From assembly GCF_040096055.1 (NCBI RefSeq), contig NZ_JBBMFK010000018.1:1-64000 (forward strand): DNA of 64,000 bases, given 5' to 3'. Source of the DNA: Pseudoflavonifractor intestinihominis. Its GTDB lineage: Bacteria; Bacillota; Clostridia; Oscillospirales; Oscillospiraceae. Both the position numbers and the translations under genes were made by a program. The notes beneath the pieces are model-generated. The model was not told the DNA's origin, searched no databases, and saw only the letters and a list, made by a program, of their open reading frames with translations. Position 1 is the stretch's first letter. Every line of letters starts with the position of its first letter. Below, in pieces: positions 57,190-64,000 of this stretch.

Positions 57190-59076
57190 ATGAGTGAAAC
57201 AAAATCCCGGGCCAGCTCCATCCCGGTGCTCCGCCGGGTGGTGCGCTACATGCTGCGCCTGTATAAGCTGCCCTTTGCACTGGTGCTCCTGTGCATCCTG
57301 ATCTCCGCCGTGGCCACCGTGGTGGCCGCCACCTTCCCCCAGACCCTGGTGGACGACTACATCGCCCCCATGCTCGCCAGCGGCTCCACCGACTTCAGCG
57401 GCCTGGCCTCCGCCATTCTCCAGCTGATCGTGCTGCTGATTGTGGGCATTGCGGCCGCCTTCGGCTACAACCGCATCATGGTCTCGGTCAGCCAGGGCAC
57501 CATGCTCCACCTGCGCAACGACCTGTTCCGCCGGATGGAGTCCCTGCCCATCAAGTACTTCGACACCCACGCCCACGGCGACATCATGTCCGTGTACACC
57601 AACGATGTGGACACCCTGCGGCAGCTTCTGAGCCAGAGCATCCCCCAGATCATCAACTCCTCCATCACCATGGTGGCCACCCTGATCACCATGCTGCTGC
57701 TTAACCCCGCCCTCACCGTCATCTCCCTGGTCACCGCCGTGATCATGCTGCTGGTCACCGCCAAGTTCTCCAGCCTGTCGGGCGCCTACTACGTCCAGCA
57801 GCAGAAGAACCTGGGCATTGTGGACGGCTTCATCGAGGAGATGCTGGACGGCCAGAAGGTGGTCAAGGTATTCTGCCACGAGGAGGCCGCCAAGGCCGAC
57901 TTCCGCCGGGTCAACGGGGCCCTGCGCCAGAGCGCCGACAAGGCCAACCGCTACGCCAACCTGCTCATGCCCATCAACGCCAACATCGGCTGGCTCAGCT
58001 ACGCCGTGGTGGCCGTGGTGGGCGCCGTCCTGGGCATCAACGGCCTGGCCGGGGTCACTCTGGGCACGGTCATCACCTTTGTGGGCCTGAACAAGAGCTT
58101 TACCCAGCCCATCACCCAGGTGAGCCAGCAGGTGAACTTCGTGGTCACCGCAGCCGCCGGCGCCCAGCGTGTCTTTGACCTGATGGACCAGACGCCCGAG
58201 ACCGACGAGGGCTATGTGGAGCTGGTCAACGCCAAGGAGGACGCCCAGGGCCAGCTCAGCGAGGCGGAGCAGCGCACCAACGTCTGGGCCTGGAAGCACC
58301 CCCACAAGGCCGACGGCACTGTGACCTACACCCGCCTGGCCGGCGACGTGCGGTTCTTTGACGTGGACTTCGGCTACGACGAGAACAAGCTGGTGCTCCA
58401 CGACATCACCCTGTGGGCCAAGCCCGGCCAGAAGATCGCCTTCGTGGGCGCCACCGGCGCGGGCAAGACCACCATCACCAACCTGATCAACCGGTTCTAC
58501 GACATTGCCGACGGCAAGATCCGCTACGACGGCATCAACATCAACAAGATCAAGAAGCCCGACCTGCGCCGGTCCCTGGGCATCGTGCTCCAGGACACCC
58601 ACCTGTTCACCGGCACCGTGATGGAGAACATCCGGTACGGCAACCTGGACGCCAGCGACGAGGAGTGCATGGCCGCCGCCCAGCTGGCCAACGCCGACGG
58701 CTTCATCCGCCGCCTGCCCGACGGCTACGACACCATGCTCACCGGCGACGGCGCCAACCTGTCCCAGGGCCAGCGGCAGCTGCTGGCCATCGCCCGGGCC
58801 GCCGTGGCCGACCCGCCGGTGCTGATCCTGGACGAGGCCACCTCCTCCATCGACACCCGCACCGAGAAGCTGGTCCAGGACGGCATGGACGCCCTGATGA
58901 CCGGCCGCACCACCTTTGTCATCGCCCACCGGCTCTCCACCGTCCGCAACGCCGACTGCATCATGGTCATGGAGCAGGGCCGCATCATCGAGCGGGGCAC
59001 CCACGACGAGCTGATGGAAAAGAAGGGCAAGTACTACCAGCTCTACACCGGCAACTTCGCCGAGGAGACCGCCTGA
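57190..59076 (+). CDS. ABC exporter subunit, canonical partner (BmrD-like)
   Basis: 628 residues. An N-terminal exporter domain is followed by a linker insertion near 345-385, then an intact ATPase: Walker A GATGAGKTT, signature LSQGQRQ, Walker B VLILDEATSSID and H-loop AHRLSTV. It starts 17 bases after the first subunit, with AAAGGAGG. The heterodimer is a multidrug- or lipid-exporter type, controlled by the MarR gene if that is intact. Confidence 0.92.
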   Translation: MSETKSRASSIPVLRRVVRYMLRLYKLPFALVLLCILISAVATVVAATFPQTLVDDYIAPMLASGSTDFSGLASAILQLIVLLIVGIAAAFGYNRIMVSVSQGTMLHLRNDLFRRMESLPIKYFDTHAHGDIMSVYTNDVDTLRQLLSQSIPQIINSSITMVATLITMLLLNPALTVISLVTAVIMLLVTAKFSSLSGAYYVQQQKNLGIVDGFIEEMLDGQKVVKVFCHEEAAKADFRRVNGALRQSADKANRYANLLMPINANIGWLSYAVVAVVGAVLGINGLAGVTLGTVITFVGLNKSFTQPITQVSQQVNFVVTAAAGAQRVFDLMDQTPETDEGYVELVNAKEDAQGQLSEAEQRTNVWAWKHPHKADGTVTYTRLAGDVRFFDVDFGYDENKLVLHDITLWAKPGQKIAFVGATGAGKTTITNLINRFYDIADGKIRYDGININKIKKPDLRRSLGIVLQDTHLFTGTVMENIRYGNLDASDEECMAAAQLANADGFIRRLPDGYDTMLTGDGANLSQGQRQLLAIARAAVADPPVLILDEATSSIDTRTEKLVQDGMDALMTGRTTFVIAHRLSTVRNADCIMVMEQGRIIERGTHDELMEKKGKYYQLYTGNFAEETA

Positions 59077-59099
59077 CCTGCGCTTTTGCCCATCTGACT

Positions 59100-59135
59100 G
59101 CCGGCTTCGGAATCAATTCCGAAGCCGGCTTTATT
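59100..59135 (+). terminator. Terminator of the ABC exporter operon
   Basis: GCCGGCTTCGGAAT-ca-ATTCCGAAGCCGGC then TTTATT. The perfect 14-bp stem is about 25 bp after the last stop. Confidence 0.95.
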
Positions 59136-59140
59136 CTCTC

Positions 59141-59190
59141 TTGACAGCGCGCTTTCCCGGCGCTATAATAAATCAAGATTTTTGGATTTG
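59141..59190 (+). promoter_or_regulatory. Consensus promoter and ArsR operator of the arsenic operon
   Basis: TTGACA (59141-59146), 17 bases, TATAAT (59164-59169), a full consensus. Immediately after it, AAATCAAGATTTTTGGATTTG (59170-59190) is an imperfect inverted repeat with AAATC/GATTT arms and is the likely ArsR site. Confidence 0.85.
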
Positions 59191-59200
59191 AGGTGTGCAC

Positions 59201-59512
59201 ATGGCCACAGTATACGAGGAGCGGGCCGCGGTGTTCAAGGCCCTGTGCGACCCCCGGCGGCAGCAGATTCTGGAGCTGCTGCGGGGCGGTGAAATCTGCG
59301 CCTGCAAGCTGACTGAGGCCCTGGGCATGCCCCAGTCCTCCCTGTCCTACCACATGAAAATTCTCTGTGAATCAGGCATTGTGGTGGGCCGCGAGGAGGG
59401 CAAGTGGACCCACTACCGCATCAGTCCCCAGGGCAGCGCCAACGCCGTGGAGCTGCTGCAGGAGATCACCGGCGCAGCGGAGGGGCAGAACCCCTGCTGC
59501 TGCTGCAAGTGA
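59201..59512 (+). CDS. arsR: ArsR-family arsenic-responsive repressor
   Basis: 103 residues. FKALCDPRRQQILELLRGGE, then ICACKLTEALGMPQSSLSYH, gives the winged helix with the Cys-x-Cys arsenite-binding motif (ICACKL, the ELCVCDL position). The C-terminus ends in a cluster CCCC before Lys, a second possible metal ligand. GAGG is seven bases before the ATG at 59201; a GTG six bases earlier is an alternative. It should leave the operator when arsenite or another thiophilic metal binds. Confidence 0.93.
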   Translation: MATVYEERAAVFKALCDPRRQQILELLRGGEICACKLTEALGMPQSSLSYHMKILCESGIVVGREEGKWTHYRISPQGSANAVELLQEITGAAEGQNPCCCCK

Positions 59513-59524
59513 CGGAATATCCCA

Positions 59525-59550
59525 CGCCACCCGGAACGGTGGCGTTTTTT
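59525..59550 (+). terminator. Intrinsic terminator between arsR and the permease
   Basis: CGCCACC (59525-59531) and GGTGGCG (59538-59544) followed by T6. It would end most arsR transcripts before the permease gene. Confidence 0.85.
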
Positions 59551-59560
59551 CCGGGATTTC

Positions 59561-59580
59561 AAATCGAAAATTTTTGATTT
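59561..59580 (+). promoter_or_regulatory. Second ArsR operator candidate
   Basis: AAATCGAAAATTTTTGATTT, nearly palindromic, with the same AAATC/GATTT arms as the site at 59170. It lies 18 bp before the permease start. Confidence 0.6.
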
Positions 59581-59598
59581 ATTGGTTTAGGAGGCGCT

Positions 59599-60612
59599 AT
59601 GGAAACGTTGCAATCGGTATGGTACTTTTTCCAGAATGAGATTCTGGGCATGGCCTGGCTCAGCCGTCTGATGACCGGCCTGGTGGAGAAGCTGGGTCTG
59701 GACCCGGGGAGCCGGGTGGGCGGAAGCGTGCAGTTCTTCCTCTACGACACCGTCAAGATCATGGTGCTGCTGGGCTGCCTGATCTTCCTCATCTCCTACA
59801 TTCAGAGCTTTTTCCCGCCCGAGCGGACCAGGCGCATTCTGGGCCGGTTCCACGGCCTGGGGGCCAACTGCCTGGCCGCCCTGCTGGGGACCGTGACCCC
59901 CTTCTGCTCCTGCTCCTCCATCCCCCTGTTCATGGGCTTCACCGCCGCCGGGCTGCCCCTGGGGGTCACCTTCTCCTTTCTCATCTCCTCCCCCATGGTG
60001 GACCTGGGCAGCCTGGTGCTGCTGATGGGGGTATTCGGCTGGAAGGTGGCGGTGGTCTATGTGGTCTTTGGCCTGATCGTGGCGGTTGCCGGCGGGACGC
60101 TGATCGAGGCCCTCCGGCTGGACGATCAGGTGGAGCCGTACATCCGGGGCGGTAAGGTCCTGGACCAGCCCCAGGAGACTCTGAAAATCTCGGACCGGCT
60201 GTCCTACGCCTGGGAACAGGTGGTCTCCACCGCCAAAAAGGTGTTCCCCTATGTGCTGGTGGGGGTGGGCATCGGCGCCGTCATCCACAACTGGATTCCC
60301 GCCGACTATGTGGTGGCCCTGCTGGGCAGCCGCAACCCCTTCGGCGTGATCCTGGCCACCGTGGTGGGCGTGCCCATGTACGCCGACATCTTCGGCACCA
60401 TCCCCATCGCCGAGGCTCTGCTGGCCAAGGGGGCCCTGCTGGGCGTGGTGCTCTCCTTCATGATGGCCGTGACCACCCTGTCCCTCCCCTCCCTCATCCT
60501 GCTGCGCAAGGCCGTCAAGCCCAAGCTGCTGGGTATTTTCATCGCCATCTGTACGGTGGGCATCATTCTGGTGGGATACTTCTTCAACGCCCTCCAGCCC
60601 CTGCTGGTGTAA
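59599..60612 (+). CDS. arsP: ArsP-like permease (PF03773 family)
   Basis: 337 residues with about eight to nine membrane segments. LIFLISYIQSFFPPERTRRI, then LLGTVTPFCSCSSIPLFMGF and FLISSPMVDLGSLVLLMGVF, carry the conserved TPFCSCSSIP motif of the permease family that includes ArsP. ArsP exports trivalent organoarsenicals, while other members handle unknown substrates. The operon setting favours an arsenic role. AGGAGG precedes the ATG. No ArsB or Acr3 is seen. Confidence 0.85.
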   Translation: METLQSVWYFFQNEILGMAWLSRLMTGLVEKLGLDPGSRVGGSVQFFLYDTVKIMVLLGCLIFLISYIQSFFPPERTRRILGRFHGLGANCLAALLGTVTPFCSCSSIPLFMGFTAAGLPLGVTFSFLISSPMVDLGSLVLLMGVFGWKVAVVYVVFGLIVAVAGGTLIEALRLDDQVEPYIRGGKVLDQPQETLKISDRLSYAWEQVVSTAKKVFPYVLVGVGIGAVIHNWIPADYVVALLGSRNPFGVILATVVGVPMYADIFGTIPIAEALLAKGALLGVVLSFMMAVTTLSLPSLILLRKAVKPKLLGIFIAICTVGIILVGYFFNALQPLLV

Positions 60613-60678
60613 AGCAGATACCCTTTTCAATCAGTTTTCAATCAGATCATCACATTTATTCAAAAGGAGAGAATCGCT

Positions 60679-61032
60679 ATGGCACTGTTTGGATTTGGAA
60701 AGAAAAATGAAGAAAATGCTTCCGCCTGCACCTGCGGGTGCAGCTGCGGCTGTGAGGCCTCCCCCTCCCCCGCCGCCTCCGGTCCCATCACCAGTATCCG
60801 GGTGCTGGGCTCGGGCTGCAAGAACTGCCACGCCCTGCTGGAGAGCACCCAGGAGGCGGTGCGCACTCTGGGTCTGCCCGTCCAGGTGGAGTATGTGACC
60901 GACATGAGGGAGATCATGGCCAGCGGCGCCATGATGATGCCCGCCCTGGAGATCAACGGCAGAATCGCCTCGGGCGGCCGGGTGCTCAAGGCCGACCAGG
61001 TGGCCAAGCTGCTGACAGATTGGGGGAAGTAA
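60679..61032 (+). CDS. Thioredoxin-like redox-active disulfide protein (TIGR00412-like)
   Basis: 117 residues. The N-terminus is extra Cys-rich (ACTCGCSCGCEAS). The thioredoxin-fold core follows: SIRVLGSGCKNCHALLESTQ with a CKNC active site, then MMMPALEINGRIASGGRV. This fits the thioredoxin-fold disulfide proteins that accompany arsenic permeases. It may supply reducing equivalents to ArsC or bind metal through the extra cysteines. AAAAGGAGAG precedes the ATG; arsC starts one base after its stop. Confidence 0.88.
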   Translation: MALFGFGKKNEENASACTCGCSCGCEASPSPAASGPITSIRVLGSGCKNCHALLESTQEAVRTLGLPVQVEYVTDMREIMASGAMMMPALEINGRIASGGRVLKADQVAKLLTDWGK

Positions 61033-61033
61033 G

Positions 61034-61429
61034 ATGGCAAGAAAGCGGATCGCCTTTCTGTGCGTCCACAACTCCTGCCGCAGTCAGATCGCCGAGGCTC
61101 TGGGCCGCCATCTGGCCGGGGACCGGTTCGACTTTTACTCCGCAGGCACCGAGACCAAGCCCCAGATCAACCAGGACGCGGTGCGGCTGATGAAGCAGGT
61201 CTACGGCATCGACATGGAGAAAACCCAGTACAGCAAGACCATCGACCAAATCTCCGCCCCCGACCTGGTCATCTCCATGGGCTGCGACGTGGGGTGTCCC
61301 TACATCGGCCGGGCCTTTGACTACAACTGGCAGCTGCCCGACCCCACCGGCCAGAGCGACCAGGTCTTTCTGGATGTGATACGGCAGATCCACAACCGGG
61401 TGGAGGACCTTGTAAAGACGCTGTCATAA
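61034..61429 (+). CDS. arsC: Arsenate reductase (low-molecular-weight phosphatase fold)
   Basis: 131 residues. The P-loop is FLCVHNSCRSQIAEA (Cys-x5-Arg). Further redox cysteines sit in VISMGCDVGCPYI at the positions used by thioredoxin-coupled ArsC of the pI258 type. It reduces arsenate to arsenite by a cysteine relay. The neighbouring thioredoxin-like protein could be the reductant. It starts one base after the previous stop. Confidence 0.93.
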   Translation: MARKRIAFLCVHNSCRSQIAEALGRHLAGDRFDFYSAGTETKPQINQDAVRLMKQVYGIDMEKTQYSKTIDQISAPDLVISMGCDVGCPYIGRAFDYNWQLPDPTGQSDQVFLDVIRQIHNRVEDLVKTLS

Positions 61430-61458
61430 TGTTTCCCCCATCTCGGGTTATATGGTGC

Positions 61459-61508
61459 AAAAAACAGACTGGGCAGAGCGATCTGACGCTCTGCCCAGTC
61501 TGTTTTTT
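61459..61508. terminator. Strong bidirectional terminator
   Basis: A perfect 22-bp stem (AAAAAACAGACTGGGCAGAGCG with its complement) around a six-base loop and T6, serving arsC and the convergent oxidase-fold gene. Confidence 0.95.
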
Positions 61509-61535
61509 ATCTTCACTTATAAGTCCCGGCAGCTG

Positions 61536-62051
61536 CTACTCCTCCAGCACCAGGGACTGCCGGCTGGAGCAGCCGGCTTTCTTGAACTCAGAACACAGGT
61601 AGTCGATCCTGGTGGGCCTGATGCGGATCAGGTTCATGGGAGGCGACTGCTTCTTCAGAAGCTCAGCGGGCACCTTCCGGTAGGCGGCATGGGCCATATA
61701 CGCCTCAGAGAAGGGCTCCACCATCTCCGCCTTCCCCATGACCTGCATTCCGTGCAGACCTCCGGGGGAGCCGTATCCGTCAAAGATGGCCAGGCACACA
61801 TTGTCGTTCTTCTCCAGAGCGATGAACTTCTCCCCGCCCTCAGAGAAAATCCAGAAGGCTCCGTCATGGTAGCTGTACTCGAGGGGCGTGCAGCGGACAA
61901 AGTCCCCGGCGCCGGTGGCCAACGCACCGGTGTTCTTGGACCGGATATATGCATCCACCGCCTCCACCAGCTTTGCACGCTCCATCTTGACACTTCCGGC
62001 ATCTTTTTCCTTCCAGTAGTCTATGGCCGCTTGGAATTCTTCATGCGTCAT
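61536..62051 (-). CDS. Pyridoxamine 5'-phosphate oxidase-fold flavoprotein
   Basis: 171 residues from the ATG at 62051 with a GAAGGAA site; a longer start is unlikely. TGALATGAGDFVRCTPLEYS, then GAFWIFSEGGEKFIALEKND and VCLAIFDGYGSPGGLHGMQV, are the split-barrel pattern of FMN- or F420-binding pyridoxamine oxidase-like proteins. The substrate is unknown. It is monocistronic and converges on the arsenic operon. Confidence 0.85.
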   Translation of the reverse strand: MTHEEFQAAIDYWKEKDAGSVKMERAKLVEAVDAYIRSKNTGALATGAGDFVRCTPLEYSYHDGAFWIFSEGGEKFIALEKNDNVCLAIFDGYGSPGGLHGMQVMGKAEMVEPFSEAYMAHAAYRKVPAELLKKQSPPMNLIRIRPTRIDYLCSEFKKAGCSSRQSLVLEE

Positions 62052-62395
62052 TTCCTTCACCTCGCGTTTTTCGTCATGGCGATCCAAACGCTTCACTGCC
62101 GCCGTACCAGTTACAGTATACCACATCCTTCCTCCATCACAATTCCAAAATTGGGCTGATCGGGCCGGAATATAGAAAACACTATGCAGCCGGAATATTG
62201 TTTTTTCTTCCCATCCACATAAAATTAAATCAGGTTAATCTATATCAATTGCGGCGCGCCCTGTACCAATCCGTGAAGTCATCCTGCGCAGACACGACCC
62301 GTTTTCCCAGCCGCAGGGCACATCAAGACCAGCAAAGCCCCAAAACAAGAGAGCACGTCCTTTCGGAGGCCGTGCGGAAAGGAAGGAACACGATC
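62052..62395. other. Intergenic region with leader hairpin
   Basis: No gene is seen. The left half is AT-rich and probably holds the promoter of the oxidase-fold gene. A hairpin GCACGtCCT/AGGcCGTGC (62353-62375) lies directly before the GGAAGG ribosome site of the next gene. GCCCTG (about 62258) and CAGGGC (about 62315) could form a larger stem. Confidence 0.4.
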
Positions 62396-62683
62396 ATGAA
62401 CAAACTCTACTCCAACATCGGCAAAAAACTGAGGACCCTGGCAATGGTATGCGGAGGCATCGGCATCGTATGCATGGCGGTCGGCATCATCGTGGAGCTG
62501 CTGACCTTCTTCGACACGTTCAACGGTGTGCTTCTGGTGTCCTGCGGCGGCAGCGGCCTGGTCGTCCTGCTGTCCTCCTGGCCGCTGTACGCCTTTGGCC
62601 AGCTGGTCGATGACGTGCATCAGATGGCGGGCTGCGGCGGGGTGCAGAAGGCCGCCGAAGCCGACCAGCTCCCTGAGCTGTAA
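62396..62683 (+). CDS. Small two-helix membrane protein
   Basis: 95 residues starting MNKLYSNIGKKLRTLAMVCG. Two hydrophobic segments lie near 12-35 and 43-68, and a short acidic tail follows. No family is recognised with confidence; similar small proteins occur before secretion-stress-like zinc-ribbon genes. The start has GGAAGG upstream. It ends 13 bases before the next gene, so the two are likely co-transcribed. Confidence 0.7.
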   Translation: MNKLYSNIGKKLRTLAMVCGGIGIVCMAVGIIVELLTFFDTFNGVLLVSCGGSGLVVLLSSWPLYAFGQLVDDVHQMAGCGGVQKAAEADQLPEL

Positions 62684-62696
62684 AGGGGATGGGGCA

Positions 62697-64000
62697 ATGA
62701 GCGAGCGATATTCCAAGCTGTCCGCCCTGCCTGAAAATCTGTACTCCACCGGCGCTCCCGTGATCATCGCCGCCGGAGCTCTGCTCAAGGACAACCAGAC
62801 AGGCAAGGTGCTGGCCCAGCTGAAAATCCGCAATATTCAGGATAAGGCCATCAAGGCGGCCACCGTCACGCTCACACCGCTGGACACAGTGAATCAGCCG
62901 CTGGGCGGTACGGTTGATCATCAGTATCTGGACCTGAGCGCGGCGCGGGACACAGATTTCGGGCAGAAGGTCCCTGTCTTTCTTCCGGACCAAGCCACAC
63001 GGGCCTTTTCCATCTCTGTGGCGCAGGTTATCTTTTCGGACAATACCATCTGGACAAGTTCCGGGGCGCCCTGGGAGCCTCTTCCCGCCCCCGTTACGGC
63101 CGAGTCCGCATTGAAGGACAGGGAGCTTACAAAGCAGTATCAGATCAAATACGGTTCGGATTGCACGTTCATGTACAAAACAGAAAAAGACCTGTGGCAG
63201 TGCGCGTGCGGCGCGCTCAACCGCCAGAGTGAACCGTCCTGCCACCACTGCCGCAGAACGGCCGCTTACCTGTCAGCGCTGGATCTGGAGCAACTGAAGG
63301 CCGACCGGGATGCGCGTCTCAAGCAGGAGGCGGAAGAAAAGGCGGCGGCGGAAGAAAAGGCGAAGAAATCCCGCAAGCTGGCCATGATCCTTGTTCCCAT
63401 CGCTGTTGTGGTGATCGTGGCGGGAGCACTGATCTACGGAAGCATGAAAAACAGCATCGCATATAACCATGCGGCATCCCTTCTGGAGTCCGGGGACTAT
63501 GACGGCGCGACCGCCGCATTTGAGGCCCTGGGCGATTACAAGGACAGCGCCGATCAGGCCCAGCAGGCCCAGTACGACAAGGCCATGGCCCTTGTATCCT
63601 ACGGTGAGACCGGCAGCGACGAGGGTCTGTCCCTCATCCTGTCCGAGGGCGAGGCTATCTCTTCTGACGCCAATCTCTCCAAGATGTACTATGAGGAAGC
63701 AATCGAGATCTTTGAGGCGCTGGGTACTTACAAGGACAGCCGGAAAATGGCCGACAGTACGGAATTTTATTTGGAACAGAGCATAAAGGCCGGAGACTAC
63801 AACAACGCCCTCGCGCTGATGGACAGCGGCGATTATATGTCCGCATTTCTCGAATTTGATGAGCTGGGCGATTACGAAGACAGCCGGGAAAGGACCAATC
63901 TGGCCCTTTCCAAGATATTCGACGGAATCAAAGAAGATTTCGGCATCAGTGATGATGACCACTGGAAGGCCTCCTATGACGCAGACGAATGCCTGATAAC
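62697..64000 (+). CDS. Zinc-ribbon, single-TM protein with degenerate TPR-like repeats (3' end beyond window)
   Basis: The frame is open from the ATG at 62697 to the window end, about 434 residues. An N-terminal beta domain (1-150) is followed by a zinc ribbon, WQCACGALNRQSEPSCHHC (about 172-190). A Glu/Ala/Lys helix and one membrane segment (LAMILVPIAVVVIVAGALIY, about 222-242) come next. Repeats of the LGDYKDSAD or LGTYKDSRK type follow at about 270-405. It resembles Gram-positive membrane proteins with zinc ribbons and YKDS repeats; the function is unknown. A weak AGGGG site lies ahead. Confidence 0.8.
   Translation, partial: MSERYSKLSALPENLYSTGAPVIIAAGALLKDNQTGKVLAQLKIRNIQDKAIKAATVTLTPLDTVNQPLGGTVDHQYLDLSAARDTDFGQKVPVFLPDQATRAFSISVAQVIFSDNTIWTSSGAPWEPLPAPVTAESALKDRELTKQYQIKYGSDCTFMYKTEKDLWQCACGALNRQSEPSCHHCRRTAAYLSALDLEQLKADRDARLKQEAEEKAAAEEKAKKSRKLAMILVPIAVVVIVAGALIYGSMKNSIAYNHAASLLESGDYDGATAAFEALGDYKDSADQAQQAQYDKAMALVSYGETGSDEGLSLILSEGEAISSDANLSKMYYEEAIEIFEALGTYKDSRKMADSTEFYLEQSIKAGDYNNALALMDSGDYMSAFLEFDELGDYEDSRERTNLALSKIFDGIKEDFGISDDDHWKASYDADECLI

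Noticed and set aside
55412..59004. Two 620-residue minus frames opposite the ABC exporter genes
   Set aside because: They are exact mirrors of two well-supported ABC genes and have no family features.
62127..62395. A possible riboswitch in the leader of the small membrane protein
   Set aside because: A hairpin and a long-range stem are possible, but no known aptamer consensus is seen.

Overview
The window looks like a chromosomal segment of a high-GC gut Firmicute, most likely Oscillospiraceae (Flavonifractor/Lawsonibacter-like). This rests on clostridial conjugative-element gene families, S-layer-homology (SLH) surface proteins, strong AAGGAGG ribosome sites and GC-rich coding DNA. No rRNA, tRNA or CRISPR array was seen.

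Positions 1-16.9 kb are a composite mobile island. At the left edge are MobC (cut by the window end), a sigma-like/HTH pair and an XRE regulator with a membrane protein. This AT-richer block ends inside a truncated maff2 gene. From there the minus strand carries the backbone of a Tn1549-like ICE: coupling protein VirD4, PcfB, a DUF5348 protein and a RepA-like protein. The picture fits an integrative mobilizable element inserted into maff2 of a larger ICE. Rightward follow an ABC transporter pair with one half truncated, a DtxR-like regulator, four consecutive sigma-70-like genes, a DUF3847 protein, a MobQ-type oriT and MobA/MobL relaxase, two Cys-rich proteins, a replisome organizer, a DnaC-like ATPase and TnpW. 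No integrase is visible.

Positions 16.9-18.6 kb are a scar region: a decayed radical-SAM gene, the 3' end of an IS3-family element, and an intact SPL-type radical SAM gene whose last codons lie in the IS terminal repeat.

Positions 18.9-34.9 kb are ordinary chromosomal genes: an ABC exporter, TetR, a membrane-anchored GH3 enzyme with reversed domain order, a metallo-beta-lactamase-fold protein, HxlR with a divergent flavoprotein, a heavy-metal P-type ATPase with a divergent TetR, a PadR/flavoprotein/HD/hydrolase run, and glycogen synthase with a histone-H1-like tail.

Positions 35.2-53.7 kb are a cell-surface locus: an SLH-anchored subtilisin, a 4105-residue SLH surface protein, a DUF2442 protein and a MalT-type LuxR regulator, all on the minus strand. 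A LysR gene, a frameshifted MarR gene and a heterodimeric ABC exporter follow. Positions 59.1-61.4 kb are an arsenic operon (arsR, arsP-like permease, thioredoxin-like protein, arsC) with a consensus promoter and two matching operator candidates. The window ends with a flavin-type oxidase-fold protein, a small membrane protein and a zinc-ribbon/TM/repeat protein that runs off the edge.
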